From: Escallonia rubra
Taxonomy: Eukaryota > Streptophyta > Magnoliopsida > Escalloniales > Escalloniaceae
Reading direction: 5' to 3'
Length of the DNA: 64,000 nucleotides
Assembly (NCBI GenBank): GCA_033065855.1
Contig: JAVXUO010000684.1
Location: 310,001-374,000, forward strand
Numbering within the stretch: the stretch's first letter is position 1; the number at the start of each line of letters is the position of its first letter. A program made the translations under genes and the position numbers. Positions 31,436 through 43,326 of the stretch are shown here, in pieces. The notes below the pieces were generated by a model that did not search any database, was not told the origin of the DNA, and saw nothing but the letters and a program-made list of their open reading frames with translations.

Positions 31436-31660
31436 GTTTATCGATGGCTCTGTTGCATGAATAAACCGTGTCGCTAGTATTTGTTTCTCAATAAGAGTCC
31501 AAGTTCAGTAAGAGGGAAGAAGGCGGAGTAGTTATGAGTTTGTGCTTGGGAGTAAGAATTGTTATAGTTTGGACAAAGCATAACCATTTTCTGCTCTGCA
31601 TAGCTCGTGATTCGGAGTTTGCATAGACACTATGGTCCCTCCACCGAGCGCAGGGCGGCG
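31436..31660 (-). pseudogene. PPR-protein relic, N-terminal part (copy A)
   Basis: Minus strand: SRKWLCFVQTITILTPKHKL, then SLLLNLDSY, then a TGA, then ETNTSDTVYSCNRAIDKLIK up to the copia boundary. This is the N-terminus and first repeat of the PPR relic; the part after the insertion is at 23880-24068. Confidence 0.65.
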
Positions 31661-32803
31661 GGGAACGAGAGGGGGGGGGGGAGGGGTGTGGTGGTGGAAC
31701 CAGGACATGGGTCAATTGGTATTCAGATTAACAACTAAATATCTGAACAACCTGACAAGCAATTTTCGAATAAACGTACTTGCATTCTTGCATAACACAA
31801 CCTGTATTAATTCTTGTATAACACGAATTGAGGGGAGGGTTAATTTGAGAAGACCAAATTAAATGATTTAGAAAAATACTCCCTCTTTTTTTTAAGTCAA
31901 CCCCTTATTCAGAAATTTATAAAACTCACCACTTCTCTTAACTTTTCAAATTTAACCCGCCTTTTCACAAATATTTATTCCTAAAACCCCTCATTTCCTA
32001 ATTTTCTTAATAAAATATTGAGAAGATAGTGCGGGACTATTGATGGTGTCATGATATCATAATCTTTAATGGGTGACAATACATGATATATTTTTTATTA
32101 CACGATTCAGATTTTGGAGTTTTAATTATGTCACTTTCGTCGGCTTATATTTTCCAATCATCACGATTTATAATAACACACGCTGAATCCTTTAAAAAAT
32201 TAATTTATGTAGCTAGAAAACAAAAACCATTAAACACATATATCCCATCACTCATTTAACAATTTCATGTAACGCTACAAAGCCAAGCCGTACTTTACAT
32301 ATATAGAGTTACTAACTTGTATGCACCCAGTTATGATTGAACCACCAACATTAATAACTGTACACTACCTTTAATGAGTAGGCTCCAAACTGCTCGTGAC
32401 CGTCAGTGGTAAAACACCCAACTGTCAATGCATAGAACCAAAAATCTTCAAGAATTTTAAAAGAATATTCATCCAAACTGTATCATTTTATCCGTCAAGA
32501 CCATTGAAGTGGAACCGTTTAACCATGACTCGTTTTATTTTTAACCGATGGTAATAATCGGTTTACTTTTGTATTTACCTACAAGCTGAACCAACCGAAA
32601 TGTCCTTACCACAAACACTAAGAGTAGCCTCACCAATTCATGTGGCAGAAGTAACAATAGAAACTGTTACAAGACTTTCATTTTTTTTTTCAAGTATAGT
32701 GAATAGGTAACCTAGTGGAAAAGCTTCTTCGGAAGAATAGAAATGGTGTATTCCCTTTGTCACACATCATAGGAAATCCTCTTTACAAGAATATATAAAA
32801 CAA
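31661..32803. other. AT-rich stretch shared with 53100-54900, no gene seen
   Basis: Collinear with copy B but without the Harbinger-like element; the empty site (CACTAAGAGTAG with one TAA) is at about 32618. Confidence 0.6.
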
Positions 32804-33404
32804 GCCATCTGAATGGTTGGAGCTCTAATGGAAAAGTGTAACGTCCCAGAAATCCGGAACGTTAGACACTTAGTTTATTAGTTCAATACAAGGAATAGGC
32901 TTCTAGCGATGGAAAAATCCGTCGCTAAAACCCTTAAATCCGTCGCTAAAACTTTTAGCGACCGAAATTCCGTCGCTAAAAGTCCCTCGTAAAAAAGCCC
33001 GTAACTAAAAGTTTTGCAACGGAATTTTAAAATCCGTCGTCTAATATTGAACTTTTTGCGACGGAGTTTTTATAAATTAACAATGGAATTTCCGTCGTCT
33101 AAAAGCCATCTGAATGGTTGGAGCTCTAATAGAAAAGTGTAACGTCCCAGAAATCGGGAAAGTTAGACACTTAGTTTATTAGTTCGATACAAGGAATAAG
33201 GCTTTTAACGATGGGAAAATTCGTCGCTAAAAGCCTTAAATTCGTCGCAAAAACTTTTAGCGACAGAAATACCGTCGCTAAAAGTCCCTTGTATAAAAGC
33301 CCGTAACTAAAAGTTTTGCGACGGATTTTTTTTATAAATTAGCGACGGAATTTTCGTCGCTAATTCTATTTTACGTATTTTAATTTATTTTCTTTTTTGT
33401 AAAA
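32804..33404. repeat. 301-bp tandem duplication in the CACTA end of copy A
   Basis: GCCATCTGAATGGTTGGAGC occurs at 32804 and again at 33105; the following 250-300 bases are collinear, including the terminal repeat and the GTCGCTAAAA subterminal units. Copy B has the unit once (about 54881 onward). Confidence 0.85.
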
Positions 33405-34021
33405 TTTAAATATTTTAGCGACGGAATATAATTTTTAGCGACGGAATATTCCGTCGCTAAATGAGATTTTTAACGATGGAATATTCCGTTGCTAAAAATC
33501 TAGTATTAAGTACACTTTTAGCTACTGAATTAATCCGTCGCTAAAAGTCTATTTTTTTTTAAATATATTTTTTTATTTTTCTAATGCCCAAACCTGTAAT
33601 AAAAAATTCAATTCTCAACAACAACGTACAATTCCTAAGACACAAAAAACTATATATAATCAACTTTAAAAAATATTTATTATAAAAAAAACTCGTAATG
33701 TACAATCCGGGAACCGGATACAGCCGGTTAGGGGATGGGTGAAAAGTACAAGCCGGGCGGGGGGCACAAGCTGGGAATGGCCGGGGGGGGGGGGTGGGGA
33801 CAAGCTGGGACCGGGCACAAGAAGGTGCTCATCAGGGGTTGTTGAGTCAAGGATCTGGCTCCTGCTGATTCAGGGCCGGCTCGGCATGTCCAGTAGCAGT
33901 GCCCTGCTGATCATCCTCAACACCACCGTAGTAATGCGCTGGATCTCCTCCTCGTCCAACAGATGCCGAGGAGCCGGTATCTGTGGAGGGGCAGCGGGGG
34001 GGTGGGGACGCTCCTATCACT
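32884..34021 (-). mobile_element. CACTA element remnant (copy A), truncated
   Basis: The terminus reads CAATACAAGGAATAGGC, a decayed form of CACTACAAGAAAAAAGGC seen at 38027, preceded by GTT. Then come subterminal repeats of the GCGACGGAATWTTCCGTCGCTAA type (to about 33560). A coding remnant follows (33739-34015; minus strand gives a Gln/Arg-poor version of the PTTA C-terminal exon). The match to the full CACTA at 38027 stops at about 34020, as it does in copy B at about 55763. Confidence 0.75.
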
Positions 34022-34090
34022 ACAACAAAACCAATCTATAGTGACAAAATAGCCTACGGCTTACACGGAACCGTAGATACAAGTCCCCCT
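34022..34090 (+). mobile_element. Orphan terminus of a second CACTA family
   Basis: CACTACAACAAAACCAATCT followed by ATAGTGACAAAATAGCC and a CGGCTTACACGG block looks like a CACTA terminal inverted repeat of a family different from the one at 38027. I found no inverted partner (GTTGTAGTG) before 38027. It could be a truncated element or a chance likeness, since copy B has a partly similar AAAACCAATC at the same distance. Confidence 0.4.
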
Positions 34091-37000
34091 TAGACCGACG
34101 GTTAAGATTGAACAGTGGCCATTGCTTCTTCTTGAAATTAGAACCCAATTGCAACGGTGCTTACCGTGGGAATTGAGTGGAATATCTGGTTACGTTGGAG
34201 AGCTTTGGCGATCAGCAATCTCTCAACCGGAAACCCCACGGCTGATTACCGTGGGCATAAGAATTGACAATCAGGGGTGAGAAATTTGCGGGCATAATTT
34301 TTGCAATTGGAATTGCACAAAACCTATCTCGAATGAGATTTTGGGGCACAACAAGAACTTCAGTGAAGATCGACTTCTAGGTATGATGTTCTTCTTGCTT
34401 CTTTTTGTCGATCACTCACACCATGCCGATCTTATTCTCTCTTCTTCTATTGATCACAACGTATGGTGAAACAATTAGTTTTCTAACATGAAACAATTAG
34501 TTCTTCTATCGATCTCTCTTCTTCTTTTTATTTGGGTTTGATATTAGTTTGCTGATTACACAAAGTTTTCTAGCATGAACCAGAAATAGATTGTGGTTTG
34601 AAACAATCACAACATATGCTGATTACACAAACTTTTCTATGCGTTTTTTGAATGAACCAGAAATAGGTGGTTTGATATTAGTTTGCAAATTTTTTAGGCG
34701 AAATTGCTCGGATTGGCAATTTGATTGCCCATTTTGATTTGGGTTTGTTTTGCCTTGTCAGTTTTAAGCTGAAATTTCAGCTAGTTACCTGAGTAAGTAC
34801 CATGGTATTTTCCATTTTAGTCAATTGTTACTCAATCCCGAATACGCTTGGTCATCAGGAGACATGTAAGCCAAGAGAAGGGTGATTTCTTAGTGATACC
34901 GTAGTTACATGGCTTCTAGTGCAGCAGACTAGGGGATGCAGTGTGCGGCTTTATCGACCTGAAGGCCTAATCTAATTGTTGTACTTAACACTTTGAATAT
35001 AAGTAGAAGATTTGATTAACACACAGAGACAATTGGAATTGGCAATTTTAGAATAGTCGTCGTAGTTGGAGCTTTGGGTTAATAATACGTATCTTGTAGT
35101 TCATCTGGTTTGAGCTAGGCCATAGTAACTAGTACTCAACACCGAAATTCCATTTTTAGACTTGAAACCAAGAAGATATGATGATAGGAATTTTCTGTGC
35201 CAGAAGATACGTATCTTGTAGTTCATCTGGTTTGTTGTATTTAGGTTTTCTTGACATATAAATTTAGTTAGTGTAATGTTCATATTGCCAGTGTTAGCCA
35301 ATGTTTTGAAATGCGTAATTGCAGGCATACGCCACTGTTAACAGATGTTGAAGCTTGAATTTTAGATATCATGAGAGATGTTATGCTTATGAATCGAGAA
35401 TACATATTCTTCTGTATAGTTTCTTTCAAGGAAAAGCAAATCATGATCGTATATCCCTATATTTGTCCATGCCATGTTCCAATTGTATGACATGATCACA
35501 GCACATTCAGTTTCTTTCAGTATTGGCAACATTGCATGAATGAGGACTCTATGATTTGAGAAGAGGGCTCTCTAAGGAGTAACCAGTTGCATACAACTGC
35601 ATCCCTCCCTGTTTTCCATCAAAAACACCAATTCTTTTATATAGTTTCTTTCAAGGATACATAGTATGCAGGAAAAGCAAACCATGATTGTATATCCCTA
35701 TATTTGTCCACGCCATGTTCCAATTGTATGACATGATCACAGCACATTCAGTTTCTTTCAGTATTGGCAACATTGCATGAATGGTTTCGCTATGAATTGA
35801 CAAGAGGGCTCTCTAAGGAGTAACCAGTTGCATACAACTGCAGTCAGTTATAACCTTACAAGATCCAAGGTATCTCATAGAGTCTAGTAGGATTTTCAAA
35901 AAAGTCTTATTCGACTCTAGGTTTTTCCATAAAAGTCTTATTCGACTCTAGGTTTTTCCATAAAAGTCTTCTTAGCTGAAATTAGATCAACATTCTGGGG
36001 CAATGTTGGCCATTTTGATTGGTGTTACGTTGCAACTCTTGCAACAACTTAGGTTGTGCTTAGGCTTTGAAAAATTTTAATCAGCTTTCTAGCTTATTAG
36101 CTTAATGGCTCTGAAAGGTTGATGCTTACGCCTTCACACACACACACACACAAACACACACATTCACTCTCACTGTACTTTGATTTGTTTAGTTACACAC
36201 TGTGGTGTGCTTTAAGTTTGCAGGAATCTCACACACTGCTCAATTTTCTGAATTCTCACACACGTGGAGAGAGTTCAATTTGTTAAAATCTTACCCACAA
36301 AAATACGAACACACAGAGAGTTCAGTTTGCTGAAATCACACACACATGCACCCACACACACACAGTTCATTCTGCTGAAATCTCAGACATACATTGTTCA
36401 ATTTGCTGAAACCTCTCTTTCACACACATATATCGCTTAATTTTCTAAAATTTTCATGCAAAACAACGCTGAAATCACAGATACATACTCTGCTATTGGC
36501 TGAATCTGCACTTACACAGCTCAATTTGCTGAAATCACACACTCAAACACACATATACATAGCTTAATTTGCTGAAATCGGCTGAAGCTTGGGGTAGATT
36601 GATGGTTTGAGCTATCTTTCTGTCTCTCGATATGTATGTATGATTGGTTGGTGGTTGTGTTGATCGATCTCCACATATCTTGAGTGACATTGATACCATA
36701 TGAAGTTTTTTAGTTTGTAAATAGGCCCTTGAAATGATTTGCTGTAGTACATGTGGCTATCTTCTGGTGAAAAATTTTCTATCCTATGTCGTAGTTAATT
36801 TTCTTTTTGCCTTTCTCTAAGAAATGTTAGTTTGTAAGAAGCATGCCTCGCAAAATATCAAACTTTTTTTCTTCATAGATAGAGATTGTGCATCTTTAGA
36901 TTGGACTTTGAAAAAGTTCGGATGTTTTCTCTAATTTTTTATTTATTTATGATGTTTCATCTAATGGGATGCTTGTGTTTTATTTACGCTTATAATTTGC

Positions 37001-38026
37001 GAACGCTTTTGGTTTTCTTCTCTTCACCTTTCCTCCTTTTGCTGAGAACACTTAATTCAGGGTGCATGCTTGTTATGATGCTTGCATAAGGCTTAGGTTC
37101 TTTTTTTGTAGGGCTTGGCTTGATAGGGGAAAACACATTAGTGTGTTTGGAATTCGTTGAAAGTGGGGCTTCAAAACATTTAAAAGCAATTGAAGGTACT
37201 TTTAATTGACTTACTATTTTTTGCATGTACATCAATATCGATTAGAAAATGGATTTTTATGTTTGATGCCTCTTTCAGTTACAAATCTGATTTTTGATAT
37301 TTGATGCCAATTGATTATAGGCTTAGGTTCTTTTTTTTTATGCCACTTTCAGTTAGAAATCTGATTTTATGTGCATACTGGAATTTTTGCTTTGCGGAGA
37401 CTATATGATATTTATTTTTCGTTCTCGATCTTTATGTTTTTGGTGAGAGTGGGTTGTTACAAACTGTCTTCTGTCTTGAAGGATATTGAATCTTTTGGGT
37501 GGAAACTTTTCAGTTTAGCTCCACACTAGTGTGACCCCTCTGCACTTCTTAAGCTTTGGGTTAGAGAGATAGATGTGACCATTGCTAATGCTTGCATCTT
37601 TGTCTGACACATCTCAAAAGGGCAGCATTATTAGTAAATGACCAAGTGAACACAAACTCTTTTTTCTTAAAGTTAGGTCCTCTGACGAGTATGTAGTTGT
37701 GACTAGTCTTAACCTTTTAGAGAGGTTGGAGTTAAATAGATTATTAGCAGGTTTTGGATATAGGGCAGAGGACACTAATTAGTACGTGCACAGTAGTTGA
37801 CATTATCAGCTCGATGATCTTGTCCGTACAGTCTATCAGGGCCTCCCAAGAGCTCATTCAACTGCTTGTGGTGTGCTTGAAGGGTCAAGAAAATCAGAGG
37901 TTGATTGATGTTTGAGTCCTTGCTTTCCGTGGTTTTCCTTGTTCACAACATACACCAGGAGACAAGCAAGAGGTTAATCACTAAATTGGTACTTGAGCTG
38001 CAGCATAGCACATATGTGTGCAATCA
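34091..38026. other. AT-rich stretch with local duplications, no gene recognised
   Basis: About 3.9 kb. It contains a direct duplication of roughly 190-210 bp (35417-35602 and 35638-35849), a 31-bp doublet (about 35905-35966), CA-rich degenerate repeats (36130-36560, phrase CTCAATTTGCTGAAATC), and long T-tracts. Longest frames are about 80 codons with no family resemblance. GT/AG-like intronic texture suggests gene-derived non-coding sequence, but no exon could be proven. Confidence 0.45.
35417..35849. repeat. Direct duplication of about 200 bp
   Basis: Both units contain ATATCCCTATATTTGTCCA, CACAGCACATTCAGTTTC, TATTGGCAACATTGCATG and GAGTAACCAGTTGCATAC. The second unit has about 20 extra bases after TTTCTTTCAAGGA. 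Confidence 0.85.
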
Positions 38027-38370
38027 CTACAAGAAAAAAGGCTTTTAGCAACGGGTAAATCTGTCGCTAAAAGCCTAAAATCCGTCGCTAAAACAATTAG
38101 CGACGGATTTACCGTCGCTAAAAGTCCCTCGTATAAAAGCCCGTCACTAATAGTTTAGCGACGGAATTTTCAAATCCGTCGTCAAATATGTAATTTTTTG
38201 CGACGAATTTATTTTTAATTAGCGACGGAATATATGTCGCTAATTATATTTTAAGTATTTTAATTTATTTTCTTTTTTGTCAAATTAGCGACGGAATAAA
38301 TGTTTTAGCGACGGAATATTCCGTCGCTAATTAACTGATTGTAGGAACACTTTTAACGACGGAATTAATC
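38027..38370. repeat. CACTA terminal and subterminal repeats
   Basis: At least ten occurrences of GTCGCTAAAA or its inverse in 340 bases. Related arrays are at 32884-33560, 54961-55300 and 56640-56985. Such repeats are the binding sites of the TNPA-type protein in the En/Spm family. Confidence 0.85.
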
Positions 38371-38656
38371 CGTCGCCAAAAGTCAAAAAAAAATTTATTT
38401 TTTTTTTCAATTACCCAGACCGTTTACAATTTTCATTTCTCAACAACAACGCGCAATAATCAATACACAAAGAAATTTATATAATCAATCATAAAAAATG
38501 TTTATTATAAAAAAGACTATTACGTACAACCTGGGAACTGGATACAGCCGATTAGGGGAAGGGAGAAGAGTTCAAGCCGGGCGCCAGGCGGGGAAGCTAG
38601 GAACGGGCACGAGAAGGGGCTCATCAGGAGTTGTCGAGTCCCAGATCTGGATCCTG

Positions 38657-39720
38657 CTAATCCGGGGCCGGCTCGGCATGTCCAGCAGCGCCTTGCTCCC
38701 TGATCATCCTCACCACCACTGTAGCAATGCGCTGGATCTCCTCGTCGTCCAACTGACGCTGAGGAGCCGATGTCTGTGGAGGGGCAGCAGGGGGTGAGGA
38801 TGCTCCTATCACGGCACGAGCAGTCATGCTAGGCAGGCTGCGTATGCGGCCTTTCGGCCGATTGACGACCTCTGGCGTATTCAGCCATCGCTTCAACCCC
38901 CCAGTACTCGCAGCAGTACTAGTGGACGCTGATGGCTATCCGAACTGCTGCTCGGACCCCCTTAGCTATTCATATGAGGCCTGCAAAAACAGTGGTTTAA
39001 CGATATGTTAGGGCATTAATTAACGAAATGAACAATGAGGGTAGAAAGACAAAACATTAACAACTTAAACAAATTGACTCACATCGATCCGCCGGGCAAT
39101 ATCTAAAATATAGTCGCCCGCCCAGTGCGCCTCGTCCTTGTCCTTCTTCCGCACGTGTGTCTGACTATACGTCAGAGCTATGACCTCATCCTCCTCCAGA
39201 TTTGGGTGCTTGACCGCGTTCATGTGTCGGACGATGTCGTGTGGCATCGACCCCCCCGTGTGCGTCGGATCTCTGTTCTGTCTGTTTTCGGCCCCGCTCT
39301 TACTTTTGGCGTCCCAGCCTGGATCCGCAGCCCACCGATCTATCATCTCCACCCATACACGGTGAGATATCCAATGTGGGGGATATCCCGTCATCTCTGT
39401 CATCGGGGCACCCTCGGGCAGCATCTTCTTCGCCCGGTCCTGTGCGTCGTGAAGTCATCGGCGGTAATTCTTGCTAATGTAAGCTAAGAAGGCCTGCTGC
39501 CCCAGTGCCTACAGCTCAGGCGTGTCAAACGTGAACCCCTCCTGTAAGGCATTCAATAACACAAATTAACAACATAAAACAAACTCTAATTAAACAAATA
39601 CTAACGCTGAAAAAAATACTTCACCGTACCAGCCACTCCTCCCACAGGGCCTCCCTAGCAGCGGCATCCCAGTCCTTCCAGTACAAGCGTGGCTCGAAGA
39701 ATCGGCCCTTCATAAGAACG
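38657..39720 (-). pseudogene. PTTA/En-Spm-type plant transposase (TNP1/TNPA-like), degraded
   Basis: Minus-strand exons. One near 39640-39711 gives RFFEPRLYWKDWDAAAREAL. One at 39083-39530 has an AFLAYISKNYRR region, then GYPPHWISHRVWVEMIDRW and ALTYSQTHVRKKD. An intron runs 39082 to about 38980 (GTGAGT donor, TTTTTGCAG acceptor). The final exon to 38657 has VVNRPKGRIRSLPS and a hydrophilic end (RQLDDEEIQRIATVVVRMIR). This is the Transposase_24 (PTTA) architecture. Stops in the frames can mostly be read as CAG to TAG or CGA to TGA. In En/Spm the equivalent protein binds subterminal repeats. Confidence 0.75.
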
Positions 39721-40195
39721 CATGATAAGGCATGATGTGATATTTTTAGTACTTATAGGCCCTCCTGAGTGAGCGTAACTCTCTATTTACGTTGGGGGTC
39801 GATGCGTACCCCGCGTGTCGGACCACAGCCTCGTTGAGATCCTACAAAACACAAACATTAATACAATTCAAATATACTTTAAATATAAGGCTAGCAAAAA
39901 TGTACTAAACACCGTTATCAACTATACCTGAGGTAGAACCCACGGAAGATGGAGAATGTACGCACGTGTGGAATGAATCTGCGTTGAGCTGGGGCGACGG
40001 TTGGGGCTGGGGCAATGGCTGGGGCTGGGGCTGCTGTACGCGATCACTCTGTGCCTCGTCATCAGTAGGCAATGAGAGGAAGCAGCTCGACGTCTAGCCC
40101 AGCCACGAATAGCCCATATCCTATCCATATCTAACTTCATATAGATAAATTACAAAGACATTAACACGATAATTTGGCAGAAATCATCATCGGCA

Positions 40196-40219
40196 CTATA
40201 TATATATATATATATATAT
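40196..40219. repeat. (TA)n microsatellite
   Basis: Twelve AT dinucleotides between the two CACTA genes. Confidence 0.9.
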
Positions 40220-40305
40220 GAACGGATGTGCAAAAACACATCAATAAACACCAAGTTCTAAAATGTTACTACAACATTTTTCCCGTGATGTTACAACATT
40301 ACAAG

Positions 40306-42756
40306 TCAATCATTTTCAGTTTGCGAATCATCTTCATCGCTTTCCTCGTCGTCCTCTTCTTCGTGGGATTCGTCATCCTCTTCTTCGTGGGATTCGTCGT
40401 CTTCATTAGTAGACTCGGTCACATCATCTCCAACACTTTCCACGTCTTCCGCGTCATCATCTACGACTTCTTCTCTTACAAGAAGGGTTATTGGAAGAGG
40501 AAGATCGTCCTCCTCGTTATCGACCTCAACAGGGAACAAGACACGTGGTTGGTCAGCTTGAAAGGAGTCTAGCTCACTGTCATATGTCACGGGCAATTTT
40601 TTGGACTTGATAATTGTATACCAATGAGATTTGGGATTGGCGACGTCCTCCGCGTAAAAGACTTGTACAGCTTGACTAGCAAACACAAAAGGCTCGTCTG
40701 ATGCAAGTCTTGACTTGACATTGACATCTACAATCCCTTAAGAGCTAACACGGATTCCTCTACTGCATGTGACATAGAACCACGTACACTTGAACATTGC
40801 CAAGCGGTTTTAGGAACCCAGATATGTTAGCTCAACAATCTCATCTAGCTCTCCGTAAAAGTCCATGTAATTTTTGGCATAACAGTCGCCGTTGACCAAG
40901 ACTCCATTGTTTTGGGTTTGTTTTTTTCGGTCATCATCTTTTACGTTAAACCTTAACCCGTTGATGATATAGCCTCCGTAACAGGATGTTTGTTTGTTAG
41001 GGCCTTCAGTTAGTAATTTTAAGCAGGAGGCCACTGGTCTATCCATTGACTGAACCTATTGTAGATGACGGTAAAAATTAATGATAAATCAGTATACTAA
41101 TTGGCCACAGAACTGTATATAACACATAATATAATTTTGTTAAATAATCTTACACGGATTTTGAACCACTGTACAAATTGTGATTTCCGATGAGATTTAA
41201 GTCCAGCAGGATCAGTGATTAAAGATTCTGCATCGAACTCACTGTAAACCAATATAATTGACTCGCTTAACACATACTTTCAATTATGTACAACAATGTA
41301 AGTGAATTAAGACTTTAACTTACTCAACGAATGCCGAAACTTCATCGCAATTTAGATGGGCATATATTGTTGCGGCACTGTACTCTTCATCCGTTAGCCA
41401 TCGAGTATACGTTCGGCCGAACGGACTACCTGACTGCTTCAATATTGACAATTGGCCTTCCAAATTTGTGCTTGATCCGGGGTCATTTCGGCCTAGTTGA
41501 TTTAACCTTGTACCAGCATCAGGTTTGAAATATTGACTACAAAATTTTACAAGTTCTTCCATTACGTAAGCCTCCACAATTGAGCCCTCAAACCGAGCCT
41601 TATTACGGACTTTTTTCTTTAAATGGAACATGAACCTAGAAGTTTAAAAAATCGAATTAGGTGGAATATCAGTGATAACAGATGTCGCATTAAGCGTAAA
41701 CAAACAACTATAACAATTTAAGGATTACCTCTCGAAGGGATACATCCACCGATACTGCACGGGTCCACCCATCTTAGCTTCATATGCCAAGTGAACAGGC
41801 AGATGCTCCATTGAATCAAAGAACGAAGGTGGGAAGATTTTCTCCAGCTTGCAAATCGTCACCACAATGTTCTTCTCAAGCACTTCCATGTTACTCACCT
41901 AGATCGTAGAAGAGCATATATCTCGAAAGAAATGAGATAATTCAGTTAAAGTCTCGCAAACAACCCGTGGCAATAGTCCCCGGAAGGCAATAGGAATGAA
42001 TCTCTCCATGAATACGTGGCAGTCATGACTCTTCATCCATTGGAACTTGCATTCCGATACATTGCAACAACGAGATATGTTAGACGCAAACCCATCTGGA
42101 AGCTTCAAATTCTTAACCCACTGACATACCTTCTCCACTTGTTTCTTGTCTAGATAGTAAGGTGCTTTCGGAAGTATCGTCCTCCCACTGACTGTCCAAG
42201 GATGCAATTCACGGCGTACACCCAGCTGTTGTAGATCCCTTCTCGCTTTAAGGTGATATTTCGATTTTCCCTTTACATTCATCACTGTGTTGAACACATT
42301 ATCAAAAACGTTCTTCTCAATATGCATCAAATCCATGTTGTTTCGGATAATGAGCGTCCTTCAATAGGATAACTCCCAGAAGACACAAAATTTTCTCCAG
42401 TTGTGCTCTTTCCCGAACCTTGGAATCTTCTGATCCGGCACACCCTTGCCGTGTGGTATGTCAATATCAAGTGCCTCCACGTGTGAGAGAACTTCTTCAC
42501 CAGATGGGTAGTCCAGTGTGACAACCTCACGCTCGATTGTCCCATCAAATTTATCCTTCTGCCTACGAAACTGATGGTTCGGTGGCAAAAGCTTACGGTG
42601 ACATCCGAACCACGAGGCGTTTCCGCCGTGCTTTAATGTATGACCGGGGTTCACACCCATACAAGCAGGGCATGCTAGCTTCCCACGTGTGCTCCAGCCA
42701 CACGTCATTCCCAATGCGGGGAAATCATGTATAGTCCACATCAAATCATGCTTGTG
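40306..42756 (-). pseudogene. CACTA TNP2 transposase, N-terminally truncated
   Basis: The first part shows MWTIHDFPALG, GWSTRGKLACPACM, FGCHRKLLPPNHQFRR, KFDGTIEREV and FGKEHNWRK, then a TGA (42361-42363, family Trp), then MDLMHIEKNVFDNVF and KSHDCHVFMERFIPIAFRGL: the Tnp2 core. The DUF4218 part follows (SFFDSMEHLPVHLAYEAKM, RWMYPFER, intron 41729-41645, KKKVRNKARFEGSIVEAYV). Two small introns (about 41322-41244 and 41153-41056) surround an EFDAESLITDPAGLKSHRK exon. The DUF4216 part (GGYIINGLRFNV, LDEIVELTYLG, ASQAVQVFYAEDV) follows with two stops. It ends in a very acidic tail to 40306. Transposase activity is excluded. Confidence 0.88.
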
Positions 42757-43224
42757 CTTAAAGACGCGCTGGAAGGCGGCTTCATGCTTGTGTTTCTTGG
42801 ACTTGGGAGATGAGGGTGGCGAAACGGCCGTGGTAGCAGGCGGCGCTGTCGAAGTTGATGCTTTGCCTCGGCTATTTTTCTTGGATTTAGGTTTGGTCTT
42901 GGCAGGCTTGTTCCCACATAGCTCGGCCCAATCAGGGAGTTTGGTGGAGTGGATGTGAGTAGCATTCTCACTATCTGTAGCCAATTCGGTGAAGAAGGAG
43001 GCCTCGACAAAGTTAGACTCGGCACATTCAAAAGGGGCCCTGGTGACGGGGATGGTTACTGCTACCTCATGTCCCGCGGGACCGGCCACCAGTTTCACAC
43101 ACTGGTGGTACGTCGAGGGAACAGCCTTGTTGGCGTGAATCCAAGGTCGCCCAAGTAGGAGGTGGAATAAGGACTCGCTGTCAATCACATGAAAGGTGGT
43201 GTCACGACGGACGGTTCCGACCAT
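42361..43224 (-). CDS. Chimeric frame: gypsy protease tail joined to CACTA TNP2
   Basis: An open frame of 287 codons begins in the protease (RDTTFHVIDSES, LLLGRPWIH), runs through its Lys-rich linker (KTKPKSKKNSRGK, KHKHEAAFQRVFK), and then, after KHKHD, becomes TNP2 (LMWTIHDFPALG) to the TGA at 42361. The join is in frame. The junction carries the phrase TCATGCTTGTG twice (42746-42756 and 42782-42792). There is no sign that it is expressed; it is a product of a DNA rearrangement. Confidence 0.75.
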   Translation of the reverse strand: MVGTVRRDTTFHVIDSESLFHLLLGRPWIHANKAVPSTYHQCVKLVAGPAGHEVAVTIPVTRAPFECAESNFVEASFFTELATDSENATHIHSTKLPDWAELCGNKPAKTKPKSKKNSRGKASTSTAPPATTAVSPPSSPKSKKHKHEAAFQRVFKHKHDLMWTIHDFPALGMTCGWSTRGKLACPACMGVNPGHTLKHGGNASWFGCHRKLLPPNHQFRRQKDKFDGTIEREVVTLDYPSGEEVLSHVEALDIDIPHGKGVPDQKIPRFGKEHNWRKFCVFWELSY

Positions 43225-43326
43225 AAGGTCGACGGTGATGTGGCCAAGGGTAGACTGAGGGCCCTGCCCGAAACCAGTGATCTTGATGGGGTCACGGATG
43301 ATCCTTCTTGGCGGTATGTCGGCCTG

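Larger units (their letters stand above)
38027..42756 (-). mobile_element. CACTA (En/Spm) transposon, 5' part lost
   Basis: The terminus CACTACAAGAAAAAAGGC at 38027 is followed by many GTCGCTAAAA/TTTTAGCGACGG subterminal repeats to about 38370. On the minus strand come a TNP1/PTTA-type gene (38657-39720) and a TNP2 transposase gene (40306-42756). TNP2 breaks off at 42756, right where gypsy protease sequence begins, so the N-terminal transposase part and the other terminus are missing. Adjacent outer bases are AAT. Multiple stops show it is inactive. Confidence 0.88.

Noticed and set aside
40306-40500. Acidic repeat (DDESHEEE) as a separate gene
   Set aside because: It continues the DUF4216 end of TNP2 in the same frame; taken as the transposase tail.
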